DNA of 64,000 nucleotides from an uncultured Bacteroidales bacterium (GTDB lineage: Bacteria > Bacteroidota > Bacteroidia > Bacteroidales > Muribaculaceae), in contig CACYRK010000008.1 in the NCBI GenBank assembly GCA_902776835.1, forward strand, positions 1 to 64,000, given 5' to 3'. Both the position numbers and the translations under genes were made by a program. Positions 34,215 through 43,326 of the stretch are shown here, piece after piece. The notes beneath the pieces are model-generated. The model did not search any database. It was not told the origin of the DNA and was given only the letters and a program-made list of their open reading frames with translations. How positions within the stretch are numbered: position 1 is the first letter of the stretch; the number at the start of each line of letters is the position of its first letter.

Positions 34215-35387
34215 ATGAAACACTACCGATTATTATGGGCGCTGCTTGCCCTGTTGGCATGCCTGCCGGCAAGCGGCCAAATAAGGGCCTCACGAGGCGC
34301 ATACCCCACCAACTACGTCAATGACGTGGTGCTGATGTATTATGGCGCAAGTTGGCGCATGAAGTGGACTCCCGAGCAGGTGGAGCCATTAGTGATGCAC
34401 ACCTTTGTAGACGGCCATAAAGACTGGATGTTTCCGGGCTTCCTGTTTCTTGAATTCCAGAATAACGAGAAAAGATTTTTCAACTACCACACCGATAAAG
34501 ACACTGAACTCAACAGTGCGCGCCGTGAAGACTGGCTGTGGCTACAAGACCGCCTCTTCGCCAAGGGCAAGGACCTGGACGGCCTCAACACGGCTGTGGG
34601 CAACGCCATCAAGCAGTTGGGAACTCCACCATTCCGCCACAAAGTGATTGTTAACGTGCCAACCCCAATCATTGGCCACAAGAGTTGGGGCACATTGAAC
34701 GGCAAAAAAATGAACTTCAGCAAAACAGCCGACCGCATTGCCGCCGCCAAGTGGTATATCGACACATTTATCGAGCGCTACAACCAACAGGGCTTCAAAA
34801 ACATTGACCTCGATGGTTTTTACTGGTGCGACGAGTGGATTGGCGAAAACGACGATGAGTTGGTGAAAACAGTGGCTAATTACATCCACTCTAAAAACAT
34901 GCACTTCTACTGGATTCCGTTCTTTAATTCGAGGCGCGCTTCGCAGTGGCAAGAATTCGGTTTCGATATCGCCTACCTGCAACCCGGTCACTTCTTCCAC
35001 CCTAATGTTGCCGACTCACGACTGGACGAAGCATGCCAGCGAGCCCGCAATTGGGGCATGGGCTTGGAGATGGAGTTCGACAAGCGCTATTTCACAAAAC
35101 GTAATCAGTATCAAAAGCGTTTCCCGGCATATATCGACGCTTTCGAGCGCAATGGCGTGTGGGAGAATTCGGCCATAGCCTACTATGTTGAAAACAATGC
35201 AGTTAACCTGTTTGCCGCCGACACCACCCGCGTTAGCGACAAGCGCGTGATGGACCGCATGGCCCAGCACATTGCCGACCGCAACCGCACATTCCATGCG
35301 ACACCAGCCACCACACAACCCAGCACCGAGCCGTCGACCTCTGGCAAGCCGCTCGACTGGCGTGACCCGGAATACTGGCACTTCTAA
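34215..35387 (+). CDS. DUF4855 family secreted protein
   Basis: 390 residues. Signal peptide to about residue 22 (PASG). The mature part matches the DUF4855 family (VVLMYYGASWRMKWTPEQVEP, then DLDGFYWCDEW and YLQPGHFFHP). The FYW...DEW and LDGFYW patterns with acidic residues at strand ends recall a TIM-barrel glycoside hydrolase, but no catalytic residues are established. It has its own promoter and converges on the capsule operon, separated by a strong hairpin. A role in glycan processing is a guess. Confidence 0.85.
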   Translation: MKHYRLLWALLALLACLPASGQIRASRGAYPTNYVNDVVLMYYGASWRMKWTPEQVEPLVMHTFVDGHKDWMFPGFLFLEFQNNEKRFFNYHTDKDTELNSARREDWLWLQDRLFAKGKDLDGLNTAVGNAIKQLGTPPFRHKVIVNVPTPIIGHKSWGTLNGKKMNFSKTADRIAAAKWYIDTFIERYNQQGFKNIDLDGFYWCDEWIGENDDELVKTVANYIHSKNMHFYWIPFFNSRRASQWQEFGFDIAYLQPGHFFHPNVADSRLDEACQRARNWGMGLEMEFDKRYFTKRNQYQKRFPAYIDAFERNGVWENSAIAYYVENNAVNLFAADTTRVSDKRVMDRMAQHIADRNRTFHATPATTQPSTEPSTSGKPLDWRDPEYWHF

Positions 35388-35412
35388 TCGAGCCTCATAA
35401 CGAGTAAATGCC

Positions 35413-35449
35413 GCGGGGCCGCACTATCACAGCGATAATGCGGCCCCGC
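35413..35449. terminator. Terminator hairpin between DUF4855 gene and the capsule operon
   Basis: Perfect stem GCGGGGCCGCA (35413-35423) with TGCGGCCCCGC (35439-35449), with an inner TATC/GATA pairing. There is no T-run; the hairpin is very strong. It ends both converging transcripts. Confidence 0.75.
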
Positions 35450-35464
35450 AGCCATGTGTGGCAA

Positions 35465-36541
35465 TCACGTGTCAGCCCTTAGCATTGATTGATAAAGGGC
35501 CTCGAGGGATGTTGCCACTGCATCAGGGAAGTATTGCTTGCTCAGGTGTCTCGAGCGCTCGCCCTGTTCAGCCACCGCCTTGCGATTGTCGATATAATGC
35601 TTGATTGCCGCAGCCATGGCGGCTTTATCGCCCGGGGTGAACAGGCTTCCATTCACGTCCTGATCGACTACGGAGGGAATACCGCCAATCGTAGTGGAAA
35701 TTATTGGCATGCCATACGACATTGCCTCGAGGATGGAGATTGGCAGGCCTTCGATGTAACTTGGCAGGATGTTAATGTGGCACTGGTTGAGCAACTGGTC
35801 CTTGCGTTCGTTCTCAATCCACCCTTCGAAGACCACCATGCTGCTTAAATTGCGCTCTTCAATCATGGTGCGCAGGCGCTCGTCCTGTCCGCGTCCGCAA
35901 ATGTGAAGCACCACCTTTCCATCGAATTCGTCGCGATGCTCATCGAAGCACTCAACCATATCGAAGACCCCCTTCTCGTCCTTGATGTCGCCCATAAAGA
36001 GCAAGTGCAACGGCCCAGTAGCCGAACGAGGCTCACCGCTGAGGTGCGGCTCGGCGATGATGTTATTGATTACCACAATGTTTTTGTGGCCTACGGTATC
36101 GCGATAGAACGGCACATGAAGTTGAGACAGCACGATGAGCACGTCGCACTTGAGCAGCATACGCTTCACAAAGTCGGGGTCCTCATGGTAATAGTCGATA
36201 AACGCCCCTGCGTGGATGTGCATCACCACCTTTCGGCCAAACAGCCGTGCAATGCGCACAAATATGGCCTTGCGGCGAAAACTCACGCGGGCTGCAGTGT
36301 GGATGTGCACGATACTCAACTGGCGGTCGGTGCCCAGTTTCCACATGCATTTTGCAATAGCCTGGAACAGGCAGAGCAGTTTGCGCCACTTGGATGTGCG
36401 GACAAGAGTGGTGCAAATGTAGTTGAAAACCGGGAAGATGTATTTATAGTAAGAATAGATTACCTGCGACACTCCGCCAGTTGGCGGAAGATGTTGCACA
36501 CCCACTGTGAGCACTCGCCGAGCGATATCCTTGCTAATCAT
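35465..36541 (-). CDS. Glycosyltransferase, GT4 family
   Basis: 358 residues, GT-B fold. N-terminal acceptor domain (VGVQHLPPTGGVSQVIYSYY) and C-terminal donor domain with FMGDIKDEKGVFDMVE and the family motif EGLPISILEAMSYGMPIIST (about 265-285). It probably adds one sugar to the lipid-linked repeat unit on the cytoplasmic face. Last gene of the capsule operon (upxY to GT4), 31 nt after the WecG-type gene. The specific sugar cannot be told. Confidence 0.93.
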   Translation of the reverse strand: MISKDIARRVLTVGVQHLPPTGGVSQVIYSYYKYIFPVFNYICTTLVRTSKWRKLLCLFQAIAKCMWKLGTDRQLSIVHIHTAARVSFRRKAIFVRIARLFGRKVVMHIHAGAFIDYYHEDPDFVKRMLLKCDVLIVLSQLHVPFYRDTVGHKNIVVINNIIAEPHLSGEPRSATGPLHLLFMGDIKDEKGVFDMVECFDEHRDEFDGKVVLHICGRGQDERLRTMIEERNLSSMVVFEGWIENERKDQLLNQCHINILPSYIEGLPISILEAMSYGMPIISTTIGGIPSVVDQDVNGSLFTPGDKAAMAAAIKHYIDNRKAVAEQGERSRHLSKQYFPDAVATSLEALYQSMLRADT

Positions 36542-36572
36542 ACTATTTTAATGCCGGTTGTTTTATATGCCA

Positions 36573-37310
36573 CTAAATGCGGTGGAACAACAATCGCAAG
36601 GCAAACTTGCCGATAGGAATCAAGCGCTTGAATCGCTTGGGGTTTTTCACAAAGCGATGCAGGAATTCCAGGTTGTGGTCGAGCCACCATTGTGGTGCTC
36701 GCTCTACATTTCCGGAGTACACGTCGAAACTGCCGCCCAAACCCTGGTATATGGCCTGATGGCGTGCCTGCATGTCGCTCATAAGCAGTTCCTGACGTGG
36801 CGACCCCATGGCGACAAACACCACATCGGGCCTCAGGCTCACCACCTCATCAATGACCGCTTGACGGTCGGCATCGTCTTTCAGGTAGCCGTTGCGATAG
36901 CCCACAATGTTCAGGTCGGGAAACTCGGTGCGCAGTTTGTTCACCGTCTGTTCAATAACTTCCTGCTTGCTCCCCAGCAAATAGAACGAGTGCGAGTCAT
37001 GAAAGCGATTGATGATATTAAGCCACAACTCACAACCGGGGATTTTCGGCACGTCGCCGCAGCCCTTTTGTTTGAGTGCTTTCACGGCCCCCACCCCATC
37101 GCTGTATCCGATATTGCTGTTGATGATGCCACGTGTTGTGGGCGTGGAATTGACAATTTTCTCGGCATTGATGGCCACCAGTATGCGCTTGCGGCGGTCG
37201 GCGGCATCTATCAAGTCGTCGACCGACTTGAAAGGATAGATATTCACGCCACACACCTCTACGGGTGTGATATCTTCAAAACTATTTTGTAAACTATTGT
37301 TACTCTCCAT
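36573..37310 (-). CDS. WecG/TagA/CpsF-family glycosyltransferase (GT26)
   Basis: 245 residues from ATG 37310; a GTG at 37331 that overlaps the previous stop would add seven. It has the GT26 signature: VNSTPTTRGIINSNIGYSDG with the catalytic-type YSDG acidic residue, then KIPGCELWLNII and VVFVAMGSPRQELL. WecG transfers ManNAcA to undecaprenyl-PP-GlcNAc in enterobacterial common antigen; TagA adds ManNAc in teichoic acid linkage. The wecC-type gene in this operon makes the ManNAcA donor, so a ManNAcA transferase is the best guess. No Shine-Dalgarno is obvious. Confidence 0.9.
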   Translation of the reverse strand: MESNNSLQNSFEDITPVEVCGVNIYPFKSVDDLIDAADRRKRILVAINAEKIVNSTPTTRGIINSNIGYSDGVGAVKALKQKGCGDVPKIPGCELWLNIINRFHDSHSFYLLGSKQEVIEQTVNKLRTEFPDLNIVGYRNGYLKDDADRQAVIDEVVSLRPDVVFVAMGSPRQELLMSDMQARHQAIYQGLGGSFDVYSGNVERAPQWWLDHNLEFLHRFVKNPKRFKRLIPIGKFALRLLFHRI

Positions 37311-37330
37311 TCTTTGTACTCTCAAATTCA

Positions 37331-38065
37331 CTATTTAAGACGACGCTTTAGAGCGGCAATCTTTCGGGCCCACGACAGCGGGAAAAGGTCCCTAATCCAG
37401 TAATAAAACTTTTGTTTGCGGGGCATCCAACTGTTGGCATAATGGTGCATTGAATAAGAGTTAGAAGTAAAAGGTATATTCTGGTCAATGGTTTGGCGCG
37501 GTGCGAAATAGTCAGCGGGATAGATTGTTACCCCATCAATCTGCTGTACCTCGTTAATCGACTGCAGTCCCTTGCTATATAGCAAGTCGCTGGTTATCTT
37601 TACTATGGTGACAAACACGTCGCCATCGTGCAAGGTAAAGTCGCGGCCGTGGTACAAATTCATCAGTTCACCGAAAAGCGGGTTCCCAGCCTCGCAAGCC
37701 AGGCCCAAACCGGGATTCACATTAAGGCGGTCGCCCGATTTGTAGATGTAATTCTCACTGCCCAAGAATGCTCCCTGATCGATAATCCCCTGCATGGGCT
37801 TGAGCACCTCGACATCGGTGTCGAAATACACGCCACCATAATTATACGCTATCCAGAACCGTGCATAGTCGCTCACAAAGGCGTATTTTCCTGCCTTGTA
37901 GGCCTGCTCGGTGTAAGGAATCATGTTCACGTCGAAGTTGTCCTCGTTCCACTCCTTGATTTCATAATCAGGAAGATACTTCCGCCATGACTCAATGCAT
38001 TTGTGAGCGAGTTTGGGCAATGGATTACACCCGAACCAACAATAATGTATTACCTTGGGAATCAT
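37331..38065 (-). CDS. Capsular polysaccharide glycosyltransferase, GT32 type
   Basis: 244 residues. It starts MIPKVIHYCWFG, typical of the Gly_transf_sug DXD family, with the DXD at Asp82-Thr-Asp84 (GGVYFDTDVE) binding a sugar nucleotide through a divalent metal. Probable mannosyl- or galactosyltransferase of the repeat unit. Its ATG overlaps the previous stop as TAATG, so it is coupled to the wzy-like gene. Confidence 0.92.
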   Translation of the reverse strand: MIPKVIHYCWFGCNPLPKLAHKCIESWRKYLPDYEIKEWNEDNFDVNMIPYTEQAYKAGKYAFVSDYARFWIAYNYGGVYFDTDVEVLKPMQGIIDQGAFLGSENYIYKSGDRLNVNPGLGLACEAGNPLFGELMNLYHGRDFTLHDGDVFVTIVKITSDLLYSKGLQSINEVQQIDGVTIYPADYFAPRQTIDQNIPFTSNSYSMHHYANSWMPRKQKFYYWIRDLFPLSWARKIAALKRRLK

Positions 38066-39435
38066 TATGACTTTTGCGTTGTAAGGGAATTGTTCACTAT
38101 AGGCCGATCAGGCAAGACAAATCGCATCATCATTATTGGAACCAACCAGAAAAATGATGAGGCTATATAAGAATAAGTGGTTGATATCATCGTCAGGTTG
38201 ACAAACAAATATATCCAAAATCCTGACAGAGGGCCACCGCGTATATTCCTGTAGAAGTACCAAATTGCAGGCACGAAGATGAAGAATACATATATTGCCG
38301 TTCCCACATAACCGAATCGCAAGAACAGCACAGCCCAGGCAATGTCGCCGGTATCGATTTGTGTCACACCACCGGACCTTCCGCGACGTTTACGCAAACC
38401 AATTCGGAACAGTTTCTGTTTCAAGTCGGATTCTTGCACGCTACCGATGCCAAAAATCACATACTGCGTCTTGGTGTTGATGTATTGCATGCGCTCGGCA
38501 AGCAGCAGCACACGGAATGAAAAGTTTCCCTCGACAGTGGCATTCTCACGTTTCAATGACGTAACATCTTCTTGAGCATCATTGAAGCGTTTGTTCAGTT
38601 TATTATCGGTGGTAAAGACCACGACCACGGCGAGTAAAGCCAAAGTCATGTAAAACATCTTTTTGAAACTGATTTTCTTGTCAACGATAAACAAGATGAC
38701 GATAGTCACCACCACATACGTCACGAAATAAGAGCGAGACGCACTCAACAACATGTTAGTCAAAATTATGGCAACACCAGTCCATTTTATCAATCCCTTT
38801 CGAGTAAAATAGTTGCTCAGAAGCAGTGTGTAGGCCAACAATGTGTGAATCCACGGGACTGATGCACGTGCTGACTCGCCAATGGTAATGCGACGCGCAC
38901 CGGTAAATGATGTTTCGGTAAGGTACTCAATGCTTAACAAGAACGAAAACACTACAGATATAACCACAATACCCTTCAGCACTTTTTCCACTTCCCTGGT
39001 GTTAAGGTACTTTACAAACCATAGCATACCCAAGCACAACCAATTGCGAAAAACCTTGATGATTGATAATACGGCTACATTGTTTACCATTAAGTCGACC
39101 GACGATGATATCAAGAAGAACACAAAGAACATTATCACACCACGCTTAATCGTACGTAAAGACGTGTCGACAGCACGCGCACGCCTACCCAAAAGCACGA
39201 GAACCAGCAGGAAAAGCAGAAGCAATCCCACATCGTCATACTGATGCTTTATTACAAATTCTGAAGTGTTGACTCCAACAAATGAGAAGGACTCAAAGAA
39301 CAGCAGAATTATAACAACCACCGAAGCAATACGGTTTCGCATCAGCTGTATTAGTGCAATAAATATTAATATGATCTCCATCATGTCTATACCGTAAACA
39401 TCACAACCATAAATGGTAAATAGAATATTATTCAC
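38065..39435 (-). CDS. O-antigen polymerase/ligase-like membrane protein (Wzy-like)
   Basis: 456 residues with about 11 hydrophobic membrane segments and a long periplasmic loop (about 290-345, NKLNRRFND through TQIDTGDIAW), the layout of Wzy/WaaL proteins. The motif ASRSYFVTYVVV near 230 is part of the family core. It polymerises or ligates lipid-linked oligosaccharides at the periplasmic face. It overlaps wzx by 8 nt and GT32 by 1. Membership is clear from topology; whether polymerase or ligase is not. Confidence 0.85.
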   Translation of the reverse strand: MNNILFTIYGCDVYGIDMMEIILIFIALIQLMRNRIASVVVIILLFFESFSFVGVNTSEFVIKHQYDDVGLLLLFLLVLVLLGRRARAVDTSLRTIKRGVIMFFVFFLISSSVDLMVNNVAVLSIIKVFRNWLCLGMLWFVKYLNTREVEKVLKGIVVISVVFSFLLSIEYLTETSFTGARRITIGESARASVPWIHTLLAYTLLLSNYFTRKGLIKWTGVAIILTNMLLSASRSYFVTYVVVTIVILFIVDKKISFKKMFYMTLALLAVVVVFTTDNKLNKRFNDAQEDVTSLKRENATVEGNFSFRVLLLAERMQYINTKTQYVIFGIGSVQESDLKQKLFRIGLRKRRGRSGGVTQIDTGDIAWAVLFLRFGYVGTAIYVFFIFVPAIWYFYRNIRGGPLSGFWIYLFVNLTMISTTYSYIASSFFWLVPIMMMRFVLPDRPIVNNSLTTQKS

Positions 39436-40750
39436 GTATAGTAATTTTAATGTATATGTATTGGATTATTGCATGCCAAATGTAAGAAATTAATACTGCC
39501 AGGGCAGCCCCTGAGGCTCCCCAGCCATTCTTCAAGAAATAATATGTAAAACCTATGGCCACAATGGCCCACAGGACGTTGAACACAAGCCATTGCCACA
39601 TGCGCGCCAAACTGGAGATGGCAATGCCGAGCACCTGCGACATTGTGTTGAACACACAAGCGATTGCGAGTAGCACCAGCGGCATTGAGTCGTTAAAGCC
39701 ACTGCCGTAAAGCGAGACGATAAAGTCTTTTCCTACAATCACCACAAGAGCCACTTCGGCAGCAATGGCGGCGTTGATGGTCAAGGTCCAATTGAGGATT
39801 TTCCTGAACTTGCGCACGTTTTTGCTTCCCTCACTCGAAAGGATGGGCAGCAATATTTGCGACACGGCTACCGGGATAAAGAGCACCAATGTGCGCCAAT
39901 GGTCGGCAACCGCATAGTCGGCCTGCGCTTCAAAGTCGACAAATCGCACCAACAACAGACGGATAATCCAGAACGTGGGCGCGGCGAGCAAGGTAGAGAA
40001 CAGAGCGGGCAAGAAATAACTGAAAAAAAGTTTCAAATCACCCTTGCGGATGTACTCCCGGCGCAACGGTATCTTAAAGCGCTTAAGGTCGACTCCAACC
40101 GAGCGCAAGTTGAATAGAGTCAAGAACAGGAAACCAACACCATATCCCGCCACGGCACCAAGCAGTCCATAGAAGTAAGCCCCAGCCATCACCAGCGCCG
40201 ACTGCACAAAGTTAGACACAATCAGGTTGAGGGCACGGGCCTTGAAATCCTCAAACCCCGCGAGGACACCGTCTTGAGCGGTGTTTATCACCACGATAAA
40301 CATCACTATTGCCGAAAGTTTGATCATCGGCACCAGCGATGGTGTTTCAAGCAGCCCTATCGACAGTTCCTCGGCAAGGACATACATGAGTACGGCAAGA
40401 ACAAGAGCCAGGCCAACAGCAAAATAATTGGTGAGCAAATAGATAGATGCTGTACGCTCGCGGTTGTTGTTGCGGAACTCGGCGATATACTTTGTTGCCG
40501 CCATTGCCAGGCCACCGCCGCCTATCACCACAAAGTTGCTGATTGTCGACTTCACCATCTCATATTGGCCATAAAGTTCCTTTCCCAGGAAGCGCGCACA
40601 ATAGATTCCGGCAATCATCACCATGGCTTTAGCCATGACCGAACAGAAGAAATTCCACGCCGATCCGCTCACAAAGCGCTTGGCGATGTCATGGCTGCGG
40701 ACCAGTTCAATCAACTGCTGGAATTTCGACGTTTTTGTTTCGACCGTCAT
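39428..40750 (-). CDS. Oligosaccharide flippase (Wzx-like)
   Basis: 440 residues, about 12-14 membrane segments, polysaccharide biosynthesis (PST/MATE-like) family. The start VSGSAWNFFCSVMAKAMVMIAG and the GGGGLAMAATKYIAEFRNN motif are typical. It moves undecaprenyl-linked units across the inner membrane. It overlaps the epsG-like gene by 4 nt and the wzy-like gene by 8 nt, so the three are translated together. Confidence 0.92.
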   Translation of the reverse strand: MTVETKTSKFQQLIELVRSHDIAKRFVSGSAWNFFCSVMAKAMVMIAGIYCARFLGKELYGQYEMVKSTISNFVVIGGGGLAMAATKYIAEFRNNNRERTASIYLLTNYFAVGLALVLAVLMYVLAEELSIGLLETPSLVPMIKLSAIVMFIVVINTAQDGVLAGFEDFKARALNLIVSNFVQSALVMAGAYFYGLLGAVAGYGVGFLFLTLFNLRSVGVDLKRFKIPLRREYIRKGDLKLFFSYFLPALFSTLLAAPTFWIIRLLLVRFVDFEAQADYAVADHWRTLVLFIPVAVSQILLPILSSEGSKNVRKFRKILNWTLTINAAIAAEVALVVIVGKDFIVSLYGSGFNDSMPLVLLAIACVFNTMSQVLGIAISSLARMWQWLVFNVLWAIVAIGFTYYFLKNGWGASGAALAVLISYIWHAIIQYIYIKITIRE

Positions 40751-41913
40751 TGCATGAAGAAGAAGTTATACAGCACCACCTTTGCCGGCATGCCTTCGGG
40801 CAACATCCACACCTTAATCACATTGATAAGCACATAGGACAGCATCGGCACCGCACCAATCGCCAGCGGCAAGAATTTTTTCTCCCTATATAAATATGTA
40901 AAGGTGTAACCCAGCAAAATCAGGAGGAAGATGTAACTAAAGTCACAGGGCCTAACCAGGAATAAATTAGTGTTCACAAAGAGGTTCTCGTAACACACTC
41001 CCACGAAGGCGATGGTGAAGATTATGGGCAGGAACTTGTCGTCGCTGAACATGCGCCGCACCTGCGGGAAGAACCACAGCGCAAACACATGGGTAAAGAC
41101 TGCGATACAGTGCAAGAAACCCCAGTTCAGATAATTGAACTCGAGATTCAGCAACGGCGTGAGCATGTAGTCGTACTTGGCATACACCGCCAGCATAATC
41201 GGCTTGAGTGGCCTGAGGATGACTATCCAGTAAGGCAGCAAACCCAAAACGATGCACACGACAAGTGCTATAACGTAAGTGCGCCGACTCAGCGAGGCGA
41301 GCTTGCCAAACGGCAGCCAATAGATGAGCACCAGCAGCATTGCTGATTTGTGAAGTGTCATGGCAAGGGCCACAAACACCATAAACAACAAAAACGACAC
41401 AAAGTTGCGTCGTTCAATCAGAGGCAGTGTGAGCAACATCAGGCACGCAATGGTCCACTGGCGCATGAAGGTGAGGTAGTTGATGGAATACGGTCCAAGT
41501 AACAGCAGCACCATCACCCAAGGTAAGACAAACTTGCGATGCCTGAGAGTGAAAAAGATGGCGGCCACCTGCATCAGCGCCCAAAAAGCGAAGTAGAAAG
41601 CGTAATGCGCCTTAATGGCCGCAAAGGCTTTTGTCACCAGAAGGAAACCCGGCTCGAAATCGGGACGCAAGAACTTGCCGTGCTCAATCAGGTAGGCATA
41701 TTGCTGCATGTACATCTCATGGTCATAGCCAGTGTGGTAACGCAATGCCATGAACAGCGTTACCAAGCCCATCGAGCACAGAAACTCCCAATTGAGGAAT
41801 CCCAGTGTGCCACGGCCATCTAGCACACGACGTTCTTCGCGGGCATAAGCATGCCAAGCGAGTAAGAACAGAACTATCGCGGTTAAATAATAGGCAGCGA
41901 TGCTGGTGACCAT
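40747..41913 (-). CDS. EpsG-family membrane protein
   Basis: 388 residues, about 10-12 membrane segments, with the EpsG-type N-terminal region LVTLFMALRYHTGYDHEMY (about 50-70) and the LTFMRQWTIACLML pattern. EpsG proteins are polymerase-like components of exopolysaccharide loci. Together with the wzy-like gene it gives two candidate polymerase genes in the operon; either one may be a ligase. It lies about 65 nt after a hairpin separating it from wecC. Confidence 0.87.
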   Translation of the reverse strand: MVTSIAAYYLTAIVLFLLAWHAYAREERRVLDGRGTLGFLNWEFLCSMGLVTLFMALRYHTGYDHEMYMQQYAYLIEHGKFLRPDFEPGFLLVTKAFAAIKAHYAFYFAFWALMQVAAIFFTLRHRKFVLPWVMVLLLLGPYSINYLTFMRQWTIACLMLLTLPLIERRNFVSFLLFMVFVALAMTLHKSAMLLVLIYWLPFGKLASLSRRTYVIALVVCIVLGLLPYWIVILRPLKPIMLAVYAKYDYMLTPLLNLEFNYLNWGFLHCIAVFTHVFALWFFPQVRRMFSDDKFLPIIFTIAFVGVCYENLFVNTNLFLVRPCDFSYIFLLILLGYTFTYLYREKKFLPLAIGAVPMLSYVLINVIKVWMLPEGMPAKVVLYNFFFMQ

Positions 41914-41940
41914 GCTACACTGTATGTGTCGTCACAAATT

Positions 41941-41972
41941 GAGGCATGAGCGCGCGATGTGGCTCATGCCTC
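41941..41972 (-). terminator. Strong hairpin inside the capsule operon, after wecC-like gene
   Basis: Perfect stem GAGGCATGAG (41941-41950) with CTCATGCCTC (41963-41972). On the minus strand the following sequence (AATTTGTGAC) is only weakly T-rich. The operon continues through it. Confidence 0.6.
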
Positions 41973-41978
41973 GTGAGG

Positions 41979-43184
41979 TCATTTCTTGTAAATGCCGCAA
42001 AAGTCGAGGATAACCTTCTCGTCGGTCCACGGCAGAGTCTTAAACTGGTTGTGCGCAGTGAGGAAGACCACTATGTCGGCCTTCTCATAAGCCACTTGAT
42101 AATCAGTCAACTTGAACACCTTGTGTTCAGTTATGTTAGGTTCAACGACCATGATATCGGCGTTGTTGCAACTTTGCATCACCTCGGTGGTGATACGCTT
42201 AGCCGGCGACTCGCGCAGGTCGTCAATGTTGGGCTTGAAAGCCAGTCCCATCATAGCCACGCGTGGCTTGCGCTGGTTTTTGAGTTCAAACTCGAGCATG
42301 GTGTTTTTCACCTTTTCGGCACACCACTGCGCTTTGTAATTGTTGATTTCACGCGCTTTGCCGATAATCATGGCCTCGCGCGGGAATGCCGATGTGAGGA
42401 AATAGGGATCGACTGCGATGCAGTGTCCACCCACGCCGCATCCGGGCTGCAAGATGTTGACCCTAGGATGCTTGTTTGCCAGGTTGATGAGTTCCCACAC
42501 GTTGATGCCGGCCTTGTCGCAAATCAGCGACAGTTCGTTGGCAAAGGCTATCTGAACGTCGCGACTGGAGTTCTCGGTAAGTTTGCACATTTCTGCCGTG
42601 CGGCAGTTGGTCTCATGCAGCGTACCCTCAACAAACTTCGAGTAGAAGTCAATGGCAGCCTTGGTCGACTCCTGGTCGATGCCTCCAATCACGCGGTCGT
42701 TGTTTACCAACTCATAAATCACGTTACCCGGCAACACACGCTCAGGGCAATAGGCGATGCGCAGGGTGCCCTTAAGGTCGGGGCGAGCGGTGAAAATCAT
42801 GTCGGCCATCTTCTCGGTGGTACCCACTGGCGAAGTCGACTCAATCACGTAGAGGTCTCCGGCCTTGAGCAGGGGTATCAAAGTGCGCGTTGCCGCTTCG
42901 ACATAAGAGATATCGGGCTCGTGGTCGCGCTTGAATGGCGTAGGCACAACAATTAAGTAAGTATCACATTGCTCGGGCTTCGACGTGGCGCGCAGTGAGC
43001 CATTGTCGACAACCTCCTTGAGCATTGTTTCAAGACCCGGTTCTACGATGTGCAGTTTTCCGTTATTTGTCATCTCGACTACAGCGGGATTCACATCCAC
43101 ACCCACAACCTCTATACCATGCTTGGCAGCGATAATTGCGGTGGGAAGCCCGATGTAGCCCAATCCCATAAAACAAGCTTTCAT
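41979..43184 (-). CDS. wecC: UDP-N-acetyl-D-mannosamine dehydrogenase
   Basis: 401 residues. NAD-binding Rossmann site GLGYIG at 7-12; NAD(P)+ oxidises UDP-ManNAc to UDP-ManNAcA. It has the dehydrogenase domain with the catalytic cysteine region GCGVGGHC near 250-257, the AEMCKLTENSSRDVQIA motif and the C-terminal MMGLAFKPNIDDLRESPA. Best match is WecC over UDP-glucose dehydrogenase, because of the overall pattern and the WecG partner. WecB, the epimerase supplying UDP-ManNAc, is not in the window. A strong hairpin lies on either side. Confidence 0.88.
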   Translation of the reverse strand: MKACFMGLGYIGLPTAIIAAKHGIEVVGVDVNPAVVEMTNNGKLHIVEPGLETMLKEVVDNGSLRATSKPEQCDTYLIVVPTPFKRDHEPDISYVEAATRTLIPLLKAGDLYVIESTSPVGTTEKMADMIFTARPDLKGTLRIAYCPERVLPGNVIYELVNNDRVIGGIDQESTKAAIDFYSKFVEGTLHETNCRTAEMCKLTENSSRDVQIAFANELSLICDKAGINVWELINLANKHPRVNILQPGCGVGGHCIAVDPYFLTSAFPREAMIIGKAREINNYKAQWCAEKVKNTMLEFELKNQRKPRVAMMGLAFKPNIDDLRESPAKRITTEVMQSCNNADIMVVEPNITEHKVFKLTDYQVAYEKADIVVFLTAHNQFKTLPWTDEKVILDFCGIYKK

Positions 43185-43260
43185 TTAAGTTATGATGTTG
43201 TTATAATTATTATTATTTACGTTTATTATGAATGATTGATTTTGATTCTCTTTTCGGCCC

Positions 43261-43304
43261 GCACGTGGCAGTTGCTCTTTTTGTGGTCAGGCAACTGCCA
43301 CGTG
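43261..43304 (-). terminator. Strong hairpin inside the capsule operon, after wzc
   Basis: Perfect 14-bp stem, GCACGTGGCAGTTG (43261-43274) with CAACTGCCACGTG (43292-43304). No T-run follows on the minus strand, so it is a pause or mRNA-processing hairpin rather than a classic terminator. It lies 23 nt after the wzc stop. Confidence 0.6.
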
Positions 43305-43326
43305 ATGGGCGCCGCTTCTCAATGAA

